Source of the DNA: Notospermus geniculatus
Taxonomy: Eukaryota > Nemertea > Pilidiophora > Heteronemertea > Lineidae
Direction: 5' to 3'
DNA length: 64,000 bases
Assembly (NCBI GenBank): GCA_002633025.1
Contig: NMRB01001193.1
Location: forward strand, 107,401-171,400
Shown here piece by piece: positions 54,040-64,000 of the stretch (position 1 is its first letter; every line of letters begins with the position of its first letter). The notes beneath the pieces were generated by a model, which was not told where the DNA came from, did not search any database, and worked only from the letters and a program-made list of their open reading frames with translations. The position numbers and the translations under genes are program-made.

Positions 54040-55090
54040 CTACTGTGGGGCCTAAATCACCGTCGGCCGAAATCACCAGTTACCTGTTTTGTAAGACAAG
54101 TCCAGTCCAGCCGGCCTGGTTCCTTGCCTTGCCAAGGCTTCCCCTTGGCCTTGCAATGGCAAGGGCAATTTTGGTGGGCTAGCCAACTTGGAATTGAAGC
54201 CATGTAGGCCTAAATTAAACATGGTCCGCAATTTATGGTACATAACTATAGACCAGGACTAGCCTAGCCCTAGGCTAGGCCCGGGCTAGGCTTTAAAATC
54301 TGCTATAGCTAGCCCTAGGCCATGAGAATCAAAGTTCCTGTTCTGCGTCCACCACCTGCATGTCCTGACAACGCCCGCCAAAATTTTAAAAAAAAATTCA
54401 TTATTCCCCCAAAAAATCGCACAACACAACGAACGCTCTAGGCCTACCTACTCCCAAGCATTAGTCACGAAACTCACGACTTCGAATATTTGGGATGATG
54501 TTATTCGGAGACCGGAGTTTTCAGTCTACCCAAGCATCCACATCGTCAAATCTGCACAATAAACACATCTTGCGCCTCGCCTTTCAGTAGTGTCGGCCAT
54601 CACCAGCAAGCTGGCTACGAAGTGGCCGCTCGGTCTTGGGCCCTTTGAACTTAAAGCTGCTGTTCTCGTCGTATTCATTTAATATATTTAATACATGTAT
54701 AGACATGATACGAAATACTAGTAAATGAATGAAAAGTGTCATCATGCCCGTGATCTAAGATGTTTTGATGACTTGGAAAGCGCTTGTTGCTTGTAGAAAT
54801 AAAATAATGAATAATGAAAAAAAGCCTCATCAGTTTTCATTTTTGCCCGGGGGCAAACCAGGAACTTTCATTCTCGTGGCCTAATGTGAGCTACACACAG
54901 GCGGGTTCGTAAGAATACCGGATTGGACCGAATCGGAGCATAAAGTTGCCGAATTGGAATCAATTAACATTCCTTTTTCTTTTTAAATGCAAGAATAATG
55001 ACTTAAAAATAAAAATAATCAAAATCGTCAGTCAAGATTCAGCGGCAAATACGATGTCTTGAAAATTTTGATCGTTCATCTCTGTATTTC
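54040..55090. other. Upstream of PDZ gene; low-complexity spots only
   Basis: CCTTGCCTTGCCAAGG-type words near 54130 and CTAGGC/GCCTAG words near 54260. Otherwise nothing recognised. Confidence 0.4.
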
Positions 55091-55113
55091 AGTGACCTTT
55101 AAACAATGTCAAA

Positions 55114-58100
55114 ATGATGGCTTCTACATTGGTTTTAACTGAGAATAATACTCTAGAATCTCCGCTAAGGTAAGAACATTGCGTATCTCGTTCTTTTTAA
55201 AAATAATATTGTCACTGTAAATTAATACTCATCTTGTATTGCAATATAAGCAAACAGCTACACCATCAACCCTTATTGAATATTTGAGATTTTAACTCTT
55301 TGAGTGCCAAAGACGTACTGGTACGTCATTGAATTTTTGTGACATTTCAGTTCACCAGATGAACACCAGATGTCTCACCAATCTCTAATACTGTTCTATA
55401 TGGCTCTCTCACTGTGGGCAATAAAATTGTATGGTGTTTGGGACTGGGGGAGGCTGGGTGGTTGTGCTGCACCTCATTTTTCGGCAAAAATTGGCCTTTT
55501 TTGCAAAAAATATAGTTTTTGTGATCTATTTTTTGGAAATGTTCCCTCAACAAATTCTGTTTTCATGATTGTTTTCTTGAAAGAAGAGGTAGAAACAAAC
55601 ATTCTGAGGCCAATTTGGGGTGTCTATCTGAATTTTTTTCCCCTGAAATTTTGATGGGAAAAGTGGTGTAAACCCCCTGTATTTCCGGCACTCAAAGAGT
55701 TAATGAGGTGGTTGGAATCTCAAGTGGGTAACCTCATGAATGTGTCGTTCAATAATGACAAATGGTGAGAACAGTACTGTTGATGTGGGCTGCTTCTACT
55801 CCTCGTTATGCTTTGTTACAATTTGGGGAGAAATTATTTTTTTTGTTGCAAGTCCTTCTTGTCTTAGTCCCCCATTTGATGAAACAAGACTATTGCCTTT
55901 CCTTATTTTGTTACTTTGAAAATGCTGTTTGTACAATTTACGAATCAAAATGGGAAAGAATTTTTTGTGCATTTATGGGCGATCTCACCAGTTTCTCCCA
56001 AACCTGGCCCCAGCATGTCCCTCATTGAAACTAATTCACGTGGCCTATAGACAGATGACTAAGTGGAGTAATAAACCGTAGGCCTATGCAAGAGAAAGCT
56101 ATGTCTCCACTAACCAGATGACTCTCATTTCTCATGTTGTCAAGACTATTTCTATTCTATTGCATAAAAAGTATAAATGGTTGCAAAACTTAACAAAGTA
56201 GTTGGATTTAGAGCATTTTTCCTCAAAATTATTAGAAGGATTCATGTTTCGTGGTGTGGTATGCCTTGTCGCGGGAAAATGCTGAAATTCTTCTATTTCA
56301 TTTTGGATGAGAATCTATTTCAACCTTTGTTACTTCACTTGAACAGACTTCGGCCTGCACCATCAGAAACACCTGAACAAAATGAGCGAGATACTGAGAT
56401 TGTGATTTTTGAGGACTGCTCCAAAAGCTTAGGTGAGTAAAGTAGCAGTTTATTGCTTGGGAATGGGTTAATCTGTTGATAATCATCATGTATGGAAAAG
56501 TGATGTCTGTGCCTCGAAGAGGGGCCCTTTTTGAAGTGTCACTAGAACTCTTTACATGTAGCTCTCTCTTTATGTAATTTAAAAATGTTGTTGCTAGGTT
56601 CTTCAGTGCAGAGGACAATGTGATGCATGGATATTCACAAGGTTGGAGCTAGCTCAAGAAACCTCTTGGCCAAAAGTTTAGCCAAACCAGATTTGGATTC
56701 GCCGAATTCTGCTCTTATTGGCTAATTATGGTGTCTGGAATAGTACTAATGGAGAAGAAAGCAGTTGCTGCGTTTAACAAATGGCCAATTCTTTGGCCAA
56801 TCATGAAAATTATTAGCCAAAATAAAGTGTCAGTAACAAATGGCAATTTAGCGAGTGGGTAGCGCCAACTCTGATATCACGAGTGCTGGACTTGCCTCCT
56901 TCATCATCGTTGTTGATAAGGGAAACATACCCCTATCCTTCATTTGGAATTTTTGTCTTCCTTTTCAGGTATCAAGGTGATAGGAGGCAGAAGTGAAGAA
57001 CATGACAGAGACTTTGGGTTGTTCATAAGGAGAGTGCTCCCTGGGGGTCTAGCTGATACAGATGGTAGGGCATGTTTCTTGGTTGATACATTTAGCTATT
57101 TTCATCATCTGTGGCCACCGATTTTCCATTAATTTCCAATCCAACGTTCTCTTCGGACACTTATTTTGTCAGTTTAATAGAGTGGGTGCAAGTAGAAATT
57201 AAAATTACTCGGTCACTATACCTGCAAAAAAGTATTCAAGCGTGAATAAAACTCTCTTGGGTTTGAATAAGACATTCCCGCTTGTGTTCTCTAGGCCGCA
57301 TTCAAGAAGGAGATCAGATTCTCAGCGTAAATGATGAGAGTGTACGTCACGTGACCAATGAGAAAGGTGTTGCATTGCTGAGGAAGGCATCGGCGAGTAA
57401 CTACATGAAGTTGGTCCTGGCCAGGGATGAAAAAGCAAGGTACATGTACTTCTTACACCAATGCCATTTACAGATATCACAGAGATTTTGACAAATTTTG
57501 TTATTTGGGCAGAAAGATAAGCTGGTGTCTTATTAATTGAGGAACATAACTCACTGCCTCAATAGGTGTCACTAGTGGTTACATCTATTGAATTGAAAGG
57601 GACATTCAGGTCCTGATAGTTTTCCACACAAAAGGCATCCGTTTTGTAGGACCTGATTACTGTGACAGTGTGCTGCTCTCATTGGTCTCTTCCGAAGTGG
57701 TTGTGGAATGAATTGCTCTAAACTGCTTGCCAATAAAAAGTGGAAGAAGGTGAATACTATTATCAACATTGATAGAAGAATCTTTCAGCATGATCTCTTG
57801 TAAAACACCTGAAAGTTGGTGAAAAATATGTCCATTCACCAAATTTTTTCTGGGAAACGAGTCCGTGATGCTTGACATGTTTGTATTTCAGGGAAGAGTA
57901 TTCAGATCTGTTAGAAAGCCATCATGGAAACGGCTACTCAACTTCTGTCAGCCTCATGTCATCTAGAGCAAGTACACCTGCACTTAGTCTTCCACATGGT
58001 GAGTTTCTTATGCGATTGCTATTCTCCGGATGCTGTTGTCTTTAAAAAATCATCGATATCCTTGTCCCTGCCCACCAGGGTCTTCACACCACCACCCCCC

Positions 58101-58723
58101 CTACTTGTTCTTCAATAGAGAAGGCAGAGCAGCTTGGTCTGAGGAAGTCGAAGTTGCACCTGGCGTGACTTGATTTGAAAACAGAGACATTATAAGCCTA
58201 CTTGTGTCAATTTTCAGTGAATTCTGCTTGGTACCCGCAAGAAAATCTTCCAGCTGATGACTGTTACTCAGAAGGCTCGGCACCTTCAGGGCAATCTACC
58301 CCTCATTGTGAGGAGAATCAGAACTACCAGGTTCCACTCAGGATGCCAGAAAATCACACGCATCAGGTATGGCACTACCTATTCTAGTTTCTTTTTTGTT
58401 TCGGTTTTAGTAGAGAAAACTTACAGAATCCCATGGTGATGAGCAACAGAGTACTGTGAAACCTCCCTTTTAAAAGTACCCTTTGGCACTTAGAGATGGT
58501 GTCCTTAATTGAGGGTCCTGATTACAGAAGTCAAATGACCAACTTGATTTTTTTCAGGGTCAGTACTTAAGAGAGGAACCAAGTGTCCAATCATATCCCC
58601 CAACCATGTCATCTGAAAATTCTAATATTGTGACCATGCCGAAATACCCACCACCACCACCGATACCCCAGGCTGTCGGGATAAGAGCACAGCCGAATAT
58701 GGTGTCTACTCCACATACAAACG
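55114..58723 (+). CDS. PDZ-domain protein, perhaps syntaxin-binding protein 4-like
   Basis: PDZ domains bind C-terminal peptides and organise membrane complexes. Exons: 55093-55169 (ATG 55114), 56347-56432, 56969-57064, 57295-57439, 57892-57998, 58218-58366 and 58558-58723, all GT-AG with matching phases; the last ends in phase 1, so more follows. Exons 2-4 encode one PDZ domain at about residues 40-125: IVIFEDCSKSLGIKVIGG carries the ligand-binding loop as SLGI, then FIRRVLPGGLADTDGRIQEG and ILSVNDESV. RDEKAREEYSDLLE follows, then a Ser/Pro-rich linker with PPPPPIPQ. The PDZ and tail recall STXBP4, but this is from memory. The upstream neighbour's ESVI terminus is a possible PDZ ligand; no link is shown. 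Confidence 0.85.
55296..55699. mobile_element. TTAA-type MITE with CTCTTTGAGTGCC ends
   Basis: CTCTTTGAGTGCC and its exact complement are the tips, flanked by TTAA at 55292-55295 and 55700-55703. It lies in intron 1 of the PDZ gene. Confidence 0.88.
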
Positions 58724-58750
58724 GTAAGTAATTTTTGACTTATATATTTG

Positions 58751-59562
58751 TGAGGCGGTCTAGGAAAACCTGCCGGATGTCGCATTTGAGGAAAGTGTTA
58801 ATGGCCTTGGTGAACCTGCACATTTCAACAGCTGAAATGTACTACAGTGGAACCCCGGTAACACAACCACCCAAGGGACAGACCCAAAGTGGTCGCATTA
58901 GCGGGGTGGTCGCCTTACCGAAATCGGCCCGATGAGTGCCGATCCAGACCGAAGTAAACTGAGTGTCATATTTTCTTTTTTATCCATGTTTCCGTTTAAT
59001 AAACCAGACTAGACCATCTCCAGCCTGGCCTGAAACTAGTAAGCAGATAGCCCACTGACACTGTGACGACCAGGATGGACGACTGGCAGGTGTGGAAATG
59101 GTGAATTCCGTGTAAATATTGCGCCCGTCTCATGCTTAGGCCTGCCTTTTATGATCGCTGACCCCAACCGTCATGCACATGGCTTATGTCATGTGTTAAT
59201 TGGTCCTGTTTGGTACACACACACTGCTGACTCGCCTTTGTTTGATAATCAGACCACTAATTAGGTTGCGGTTGGTCGTGTTACCGAGGTGCTAATTGCC
59301 ACTTGGGACAGCCAAAGCTGTGGTCGCGGTCTGGATAGCGGGGTGGTCGCGTTAGTGAAACTCTCCAAAGGGATAAGAGAAAAACAATCGGGACAATTGA
59401 AAACTGGTCGTCTTTCCGGGGTGGTCGCGTTATACGGGTGGTCGTCGACCGGGGTTCCACTGTACGTAATAAGTGAACAGTAGCAGATCAATGCATAGGC
59501 AATCTGATGGCCCTTGTTGATCATTCAGCGACTTCCGACGGGTTTTCCTAGACCGCCACACA
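58751..59562. mobile_element. GCGGTCTAGGAAAACC MITE interrupted by a pogo-like MITE
   Basis: Same element as 9730-9926 in the opposite orientation, starting 28 bases behind the last sure PDZ-gene exon. It is opened at a TA by 58845-59462. Confidence 0.9.
58845..59462. mobile_element. Pogo/Tigger-like MITE with CAGTGGAACCCCGG ends (nested)
   Basis: CAGTGGAACCCCGGTAACAC and CGACCGGGGTTCCACTG are the ends, flanked by TA at 58843-58844 and 59463-59464. The interior has repeated GGTCGCGTTA words. Confidence 0.92.
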
Positions 59563-59805
59563 TTTTACAGTCATGCCATTTTCAGTTGTTTTTCTATGGA
59601 ATTTCAGGTTGCAGGTGGACATCTCTCAAAAAAGTCATTATGGTAAAAAAAATACACGGGTAATCAGCCTATATCCAATCATTTGGTAGTTTTTCTAGCT
59701 GAGCAGAAAGAGAGCTCATGACCTGGCAAAGATACAGGTATAATTGGTATAGGCCTGTAGTTTACCTTGATAGTCGGAAACAGAAATTTGAAACAGAAAA
59801 GTAAT

Positions 59806-60195
59806 CTATCCTCTCCTTAGGTCCTGACTAAACAGGTACGCTTTATTCGTATCATTCTGTTTGTTGATAAGTGAAGTGAAGTCTTTTAACTTCTCAAATG
59901 CAGAAGTACCCATAGCTTTGGCTGAATGTTCCTGTAGATAGTGAGTTGCTTTGGAGATCACGGATGCTAATTGGTGTCTGAAAGGATTCCGGCTTCTCAG
60001 TCTTTGTTCAGAATTTTCTCCGTGGATATTGAAAATCAGTTGGTGCAACTTGTAGTGATTATTTCCCTCGAATTGAACTCTCTCGGACATGTCGGAATTC
60101 GAAATTCATCCAGAGAAGTTCTTTGGATAAGTTTTTGGGATCTTGTTCATCATGGATGTATCTATAAAAGAAATGGCTCAATTCCTTCCTAAAGA
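59806..60195 (-). pseudogene. Decayed coding sequence of unknown origin
   Basis: On the minus strand two overlapping frames look protein-like: RYIHDEQDPKNLSKELLWMN (about 60190-60100), and from 60090 SERVQFEGNNHYKLHQLIF, then NPFRHQLASVISKATHYLQE to a stop near 59806. They would join across a frame shift near 60080-60100. No family was recognised; a retrotransposon or processed pseudogene remnant is possible. Confidence 0.3.
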
Positions 60196-60199
60196 TCTG

Positions 60200-61987
60200 G
60201 GACCTTATTCACAAAGCATCCGCTATTACCGGATCCGCAGAAGCCTTTACGGGTGACCTAACGGATGCGTTAGAATTGCGCTGCGCCGTATTCACGAAAG
60301 GTTCCGTTAGACATCCGTTAAATTGCGGCGATCCGCTAATTACCGAGCTCTGTTTTTCGGAAACCCTACAGCTCTTCGCATGTGGATTGTGAACGCGTGT
60401 ACACGATATACGTAATTTGTCATCTGTCCATTTGTGGTAGCGCATCGGAGACAGACCGCCGTGTGACTGATATGATTGGTGCCATCAAACTTAACAGCTA
60501 GATGGAGGATTCGACCCGACTGTGCCGAGCCTGATGCTACGCTGCCCCATTAAAGAAGTTAAAGGGAGGATCTTCCCGACAGTTTTAAAACATTTACAAC
60601 TTTTCGTACAAGACGATATCGATCGTATATATTCACATTAAAATTATAGCGTACCCCCGCCGGGATTTCAAAATGCATGTACACACACTGACCATAATTA
60701 TTGCAACATCGTTTTTTTTCTTATATATAAATATTTAAAAAATATATAGGAGGATATATAGGATATATATTCTTAAATACATATATAGGAGGCTCTATGG
60801 CAAAACATGCTGTTGGCAATATGGATTGAAAAATATCACTGCTGATGAAAATATCATGCCATGAAAAATAAACAAAAAAAACCATGAAAATGGCAAAATC
60901 TTCATGCGATACTGGGTCACGCTTCCTTTTCAGGATAATGACGCCTGATGATGAACAAGGATTTACAAGAAAAGATTTTTGAAAAATATTAACTGTAAAC
61001 AGATATTTGATATTACCGAAAAATTTCAAAAACTGAAAAAGTGAGATTTTAGATGAGATTCCACTGCCATAACTGCGGATGCAAAGCTGTCATCCCATGT
61101 GTCTCAGCCATGCAAGGTTTCATCAAATGAAAGGCCACTGTTATCAAGAAACTTGAACTTTTACCAAAAAATACCCGATTTTTCACAAAATATGTCAATT
61201 TTGTTTATTAAATAACAAGAAAATGATGCGCATTTTCCGCGCAATTTTTTCAAAATTGTGAATGAATTTTAGTTGTCTTCATTTTGTAAAAAGCTGGTAG
61301 TCAATGCCCTTCAAACTTTTCGAGATAGCAAATTGGTGATATTTTGATATTCTGATATTTTCATGATAAATATCCTTTTCCCCAAAACCTTTCGAACCAA
61401 CAGGTGTATAACAACTCAAAGTATCACATCCATATTTGGGAATCAAAAATTGATGACTGCCTACCGAGAAATTAAGAAAAAACCCTATGTTGCAATACTT
61501 ATGATCAGTGTGTGTACATAATTAGGCGTTTCATGCTGTCATGATGCTGTACAACAACATCACATATCTACGACACACTGACTGAATATCTAAACCTGGG
61601 ATTTTTCCAAATTAATAAACTAGTTATATGAATGCTATATATGCGCTACATTTTCAGTCCAAACTTGTATACATGTATACTAAGTACACTGAAGTGATCA
61701 TTTGTGGGTAAAAATTAGGCATTTCGTGACCCGGACGCTGTGTTTATGAAGGGTGTACCTACACACAAAAAACCAAGTGCTAAATGTATTATGTTGAGAT
61801 GCACAGTGAGCCCAACGGAGATCCGCAAGCATTAACGGGAACCCTGGAGTTCCCGCAAAGATTCGCTGTTTTACGCACGTGTTCTACGGATGCGTAAATG
61901 TACGGATGCTTCGTGAATAAGGCGCAAACCGTAACGGAGGCTTAACGGATCCGTTAAAGCGTACGGATGCTTTGTGAATAAGGACCC
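60200..61987. mobile_element. Large non-autonomous element, ACCTTATTCACAAAGCATCC ends
   Basis: GGGACCTTATTCACAAAGCA at the left pairs with TGCTTTGTGAATAAGGACCC at the right; CGGATCCG and CGTTACGG words recur in both arms, and CACGAAAGGTTCCG / CTTCGTGAATAAGG give an inner pair. No transposase frame was seen in the 1.8 kb. Confidence 0.82.
60674..61530. mobile_element. Inner element with TGTACACACACTGACCATAA end
   Basis: TGTACACACACTGACCATAA with TTATTGCAACA at the left pairs with TGTTGCAATACTTATGATCA and GTGTGTGTACA at the right. It is AT-rich inside and nested in 60200-61987. The arms recall Tc1/mariner-type elements. Confidence 0.65.
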
Positions 61988-62052
61988 TGGATTCTTACGT
62001 CAGACTGGGGCAAAGGAAGGTGAAGAATAGTATTAGTAATTGTAAGTATCCT

Positions 62053-62245
62053 GCACGAGCAGCCATGGTCTCGAACCATCAGTCAGAGGGCCCCGGGTTC
62101 GAATCCCACTGTGGGACTTTGGGCAAGTCTCTTTGCCTGACTGGCCTCTCTCGTCTCCTACCGGTCAGAAATGCTCAGTTCTTCTGAAAAGGTTCAGGAT
62201 AGACGGGGGTAAAGTGTAAAGTGTAAGAGTAAAGTTGTTGATATC
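62053..62245 (+). mobile_element. tRNA-derived SINE fragment
   Basis: GGGTTCGAATCCC is a perfect B box, preceded by a weak A-box region, and followed by ACTTTGGGCAAGTCTCTTTG and a repetitive AAAGTGTAAAGTGTAAGAG tail, the layout of a tRNA-derived SINE. Confidence 0.6.
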
Positions 62246-62249
62246 AGAC

Positions 62250-64000
62250 TATAAACCCAAACTTTAACTTTATTTGGGATGCCACCTCTCTACGAGTTTT
62301 GAACTGTACCATGATTACCTTCTGAATCCTTGATGCCTGTTTTTCGTTGGTCAATAAATCATGGGTGGTACGTCGTCTTTGTTTGTTGATTAGTTGCTAA
62401 CCTTTGCTATGTTACTTGGTGTAAAAGTAGCCCGAAGGCCAGATTGTTGTGGTTTATCTTCCTGTTCATCTTGACTGATAGTGATTTACCTTCACTCACC
62501 TGTCAAACTCGATTCCAACTTAACCTGATCGGTGCTGTCAGTGCAAATGACTGTGGGAGTGTGTATAGTGTAGGAGTTTCTCAGGTGTACTGTAGATGAG
62601 GTGTACCCTCCGGCAAGTTTCAACCTAAGATCTGAAAGATACACATCAATTGCATGGAGAAGTGTACCGTACTCTTGGTCTAGTAGACATGGCTAATAAT
62701 CTATCTGCATATCAAATACAGAAGCACTATGCTTTGAACAGTCTTCTCCAGTTGGTAGCTAACCCTCATACATTGATGTGTACTTCCTCAACGAAATACA
62801 CAAGAGCAATTTGAGTTGAAATCAACTTGGCCCATGCTGATACCATTATGTGCCCTGGTGTTAAACGTTTCATTCAATCACTGGATGTTGCGGTTTGTTA
62901 CCTTCCTGAAAACGATGTTCAGATTTGTATTGTTAGCACAGTTTTCCCGAGTTGCTTTGACGAATTTCAGAATTTCTGCATACATATCCATTTATTGACA
63001 TGCAGTCTATAAGCAACTTTGATTGATAGTATAGTACACAATATTAGTCGGTGATGTTCTTGCAAGAGGAAATTAGAGCACCCTCAGCTAACAAATCCTT
63101 CCCCTCCAAGAGAACTGCCGACCCTATAGCCCCGAAGGAGTGGGTCCCATGGGAAGTTGAGCCTGAAACTTTTTGCATGATGAGTAGTGTTTCCACTTTG
63201 CCGACACGACCTGACAGCTGACTGTGATATGGACCTCCAGAATCTAGTAATAGATATCTGTCTCCTCTCAAATGGATTAATGGATATTAATAGATATTAT
63301 CAAAACCAATTTTCTGATAATATGGATGTTATCTGCTCTATGTTGAGTGAGTCGATGACAGGTGTTACACGAACTGTCAAATCTAATCATCGATTCTGTT
63401 TTCACAATAGACATTGATACTTGACACAATCACATTTGTGCCATTGATTTAAGCTGCTCTAGGGCTATATAGGCGAAGTTAATAATGCTTCCGCAACATA
63501 TGATCTATCAGTCTCGGCTATTTGCCAAGTGGAGGCTGAAACCTTGTTTACAGTTGCTGTGTTCTGGCTCCTCTCCGCTTGTTACAGATTGATTTTAGCA
63601 ATTTAGCTATTACTGCTCAACTCATTTCTGGATTAGAAGAAGTGTGGTCTGGAATAGTCTAAGTACTAGCTGTCACCGTGTCAGACACTGGAGGCTTTCC
63701 GTCCACATTACTGGGGCTTTAGACCAGTGGTGTTCAGGAGCCCAGCAGATGCCCTGTTTGTAAGTTTGATTCAAGCTTGGAGTGCTTCAGAAGGTTGGAA
63801 TGGAGGCCTAATACCAGTGATGTTCAGGTCAATTGGGAAGTAGGAGCAGGCTCTGTTTGATAGGGCCTACTTGCTTGAAGTGCTTCAGGAGGGTCTGGAG
63901 GCCGATCTGTGATGTTCTGGATTTAGGGTTAGGCCCTTCTTGGCACAAGATTGGAGTGCTGTGGGTCAGAAGGTTCTAGGTGCTGTAGGAGTACAAGATG
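62250..64000. other. Right end, no further gene recognised
   Basis: Apart from the candidate exon at 63067-63221 nothing convincing was seen. Loose repeats of GGAGTGCTTCAG and GTGATGTTCAGG occur near 63730-63910. Confidence 0.4.
63067..63221 (+). CDS. Candidate last exon of the PDZ gene
   Basis: The acceptor TGTTCTTGCAAG enters in phase 1, as needed by the exon ending at 58723. The frame reads IRAPSANKSFPSKRTADPIA, then PKEWVPWEVEPETFCMMSS, to TGA at 63219-63221. With it the coding total is 960 bases, a multiple of three (319 residues). The long intron and modest acceptor make it uncertain. Confidence 0.35.

Noticed and set aside
63044-63271. 75-codon minus-strand frame at the right end
   Set aside because: It mirrors the candidate last exon of the PDZ gene and has no recognised content.
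1-64000. CRISPR array, operon or bacterial features
   Set aside because: Introns, gene families and transposon types are animal; none of the tandem repeats has the repeat-spacer layout of a CRISPR array.

Overview
This is eukaryotic nuclear DNA from an animal, as shown by short GT-AG introns, phase-consistent exons, kelch-like, anoctamin and PDZ genes, and very many short inverted-repeat transposons. The frequent AGGCCTA, ACCGGT and ACATGTA words and the gene families suggest a marine invertebrate, perhaps an echinoderm or hemichordate; that is an impression, not a proof. There are two N gaps (19048-20000 and 53328-53505) and isolated Ns at 17592, 20859, 28476 and 37370.

Layout. (1) 1-335: a 12-base tandem repeat that in one open frame encodes a Pro-Ala-Tyr repeat and runs off the left edge. 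(2) 1403-4494, plus strand: a small unrecognised gene with two alternative last exons, each ending in a CaaX prenylation box (CSVQ or CAIL). (3) 4.5-12 kb: no gene recognised, stacked inverted-repeat elements. (4) 12027-16558, minus strand: a kelch-like (BTB-BACK-kelch) gene, eight coding exons, final kelch exon not found. (5) 16.6-22.3 kb: a foldback-type element with 9-base target duplication, further repeats and a gap. (6) 22361-48895, plus strand: a large anoctamin (TMEM16) gene. All exon phases join and the total is a multiple of three (about 1078 residues). (7) 48.9-55 kb: repeats, a gap and a cluster of NRF1-type palindromes. (8) 55114-58723, perhaps to 63221, plus strand: a PDZ-domain protein. 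(9) The rest is repeats.

The most notable finding is in the anoctamin. Its last transmembrane helix (TM10) is encoded by four tandem homologous exons of 78, 81, 81 and 81 bases, all phase 0 at both ends. They differ in the number of Asp residues at two positions close to where vertebrate TMEM16 proteins have a third calcium site. Two alternative C-termini are also predicted; one ends in ESVI, a class I PDZ ligand, and the next gene encodes a PDZ protein. The second notable finding is the gene with two alternative CaaX last exons, which predicts a splice choice between farnesyl and geranylgeranyl anchors.

The mobile fraction is unusually readable. Several elements sit inside others, and for two of them a second uninterrupted copy of the host element in this window shows the empty target site (TTAA in one case, TA in the other). 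All exon models come from reading splice sites and phases by eye; no transcript or database was consulted.
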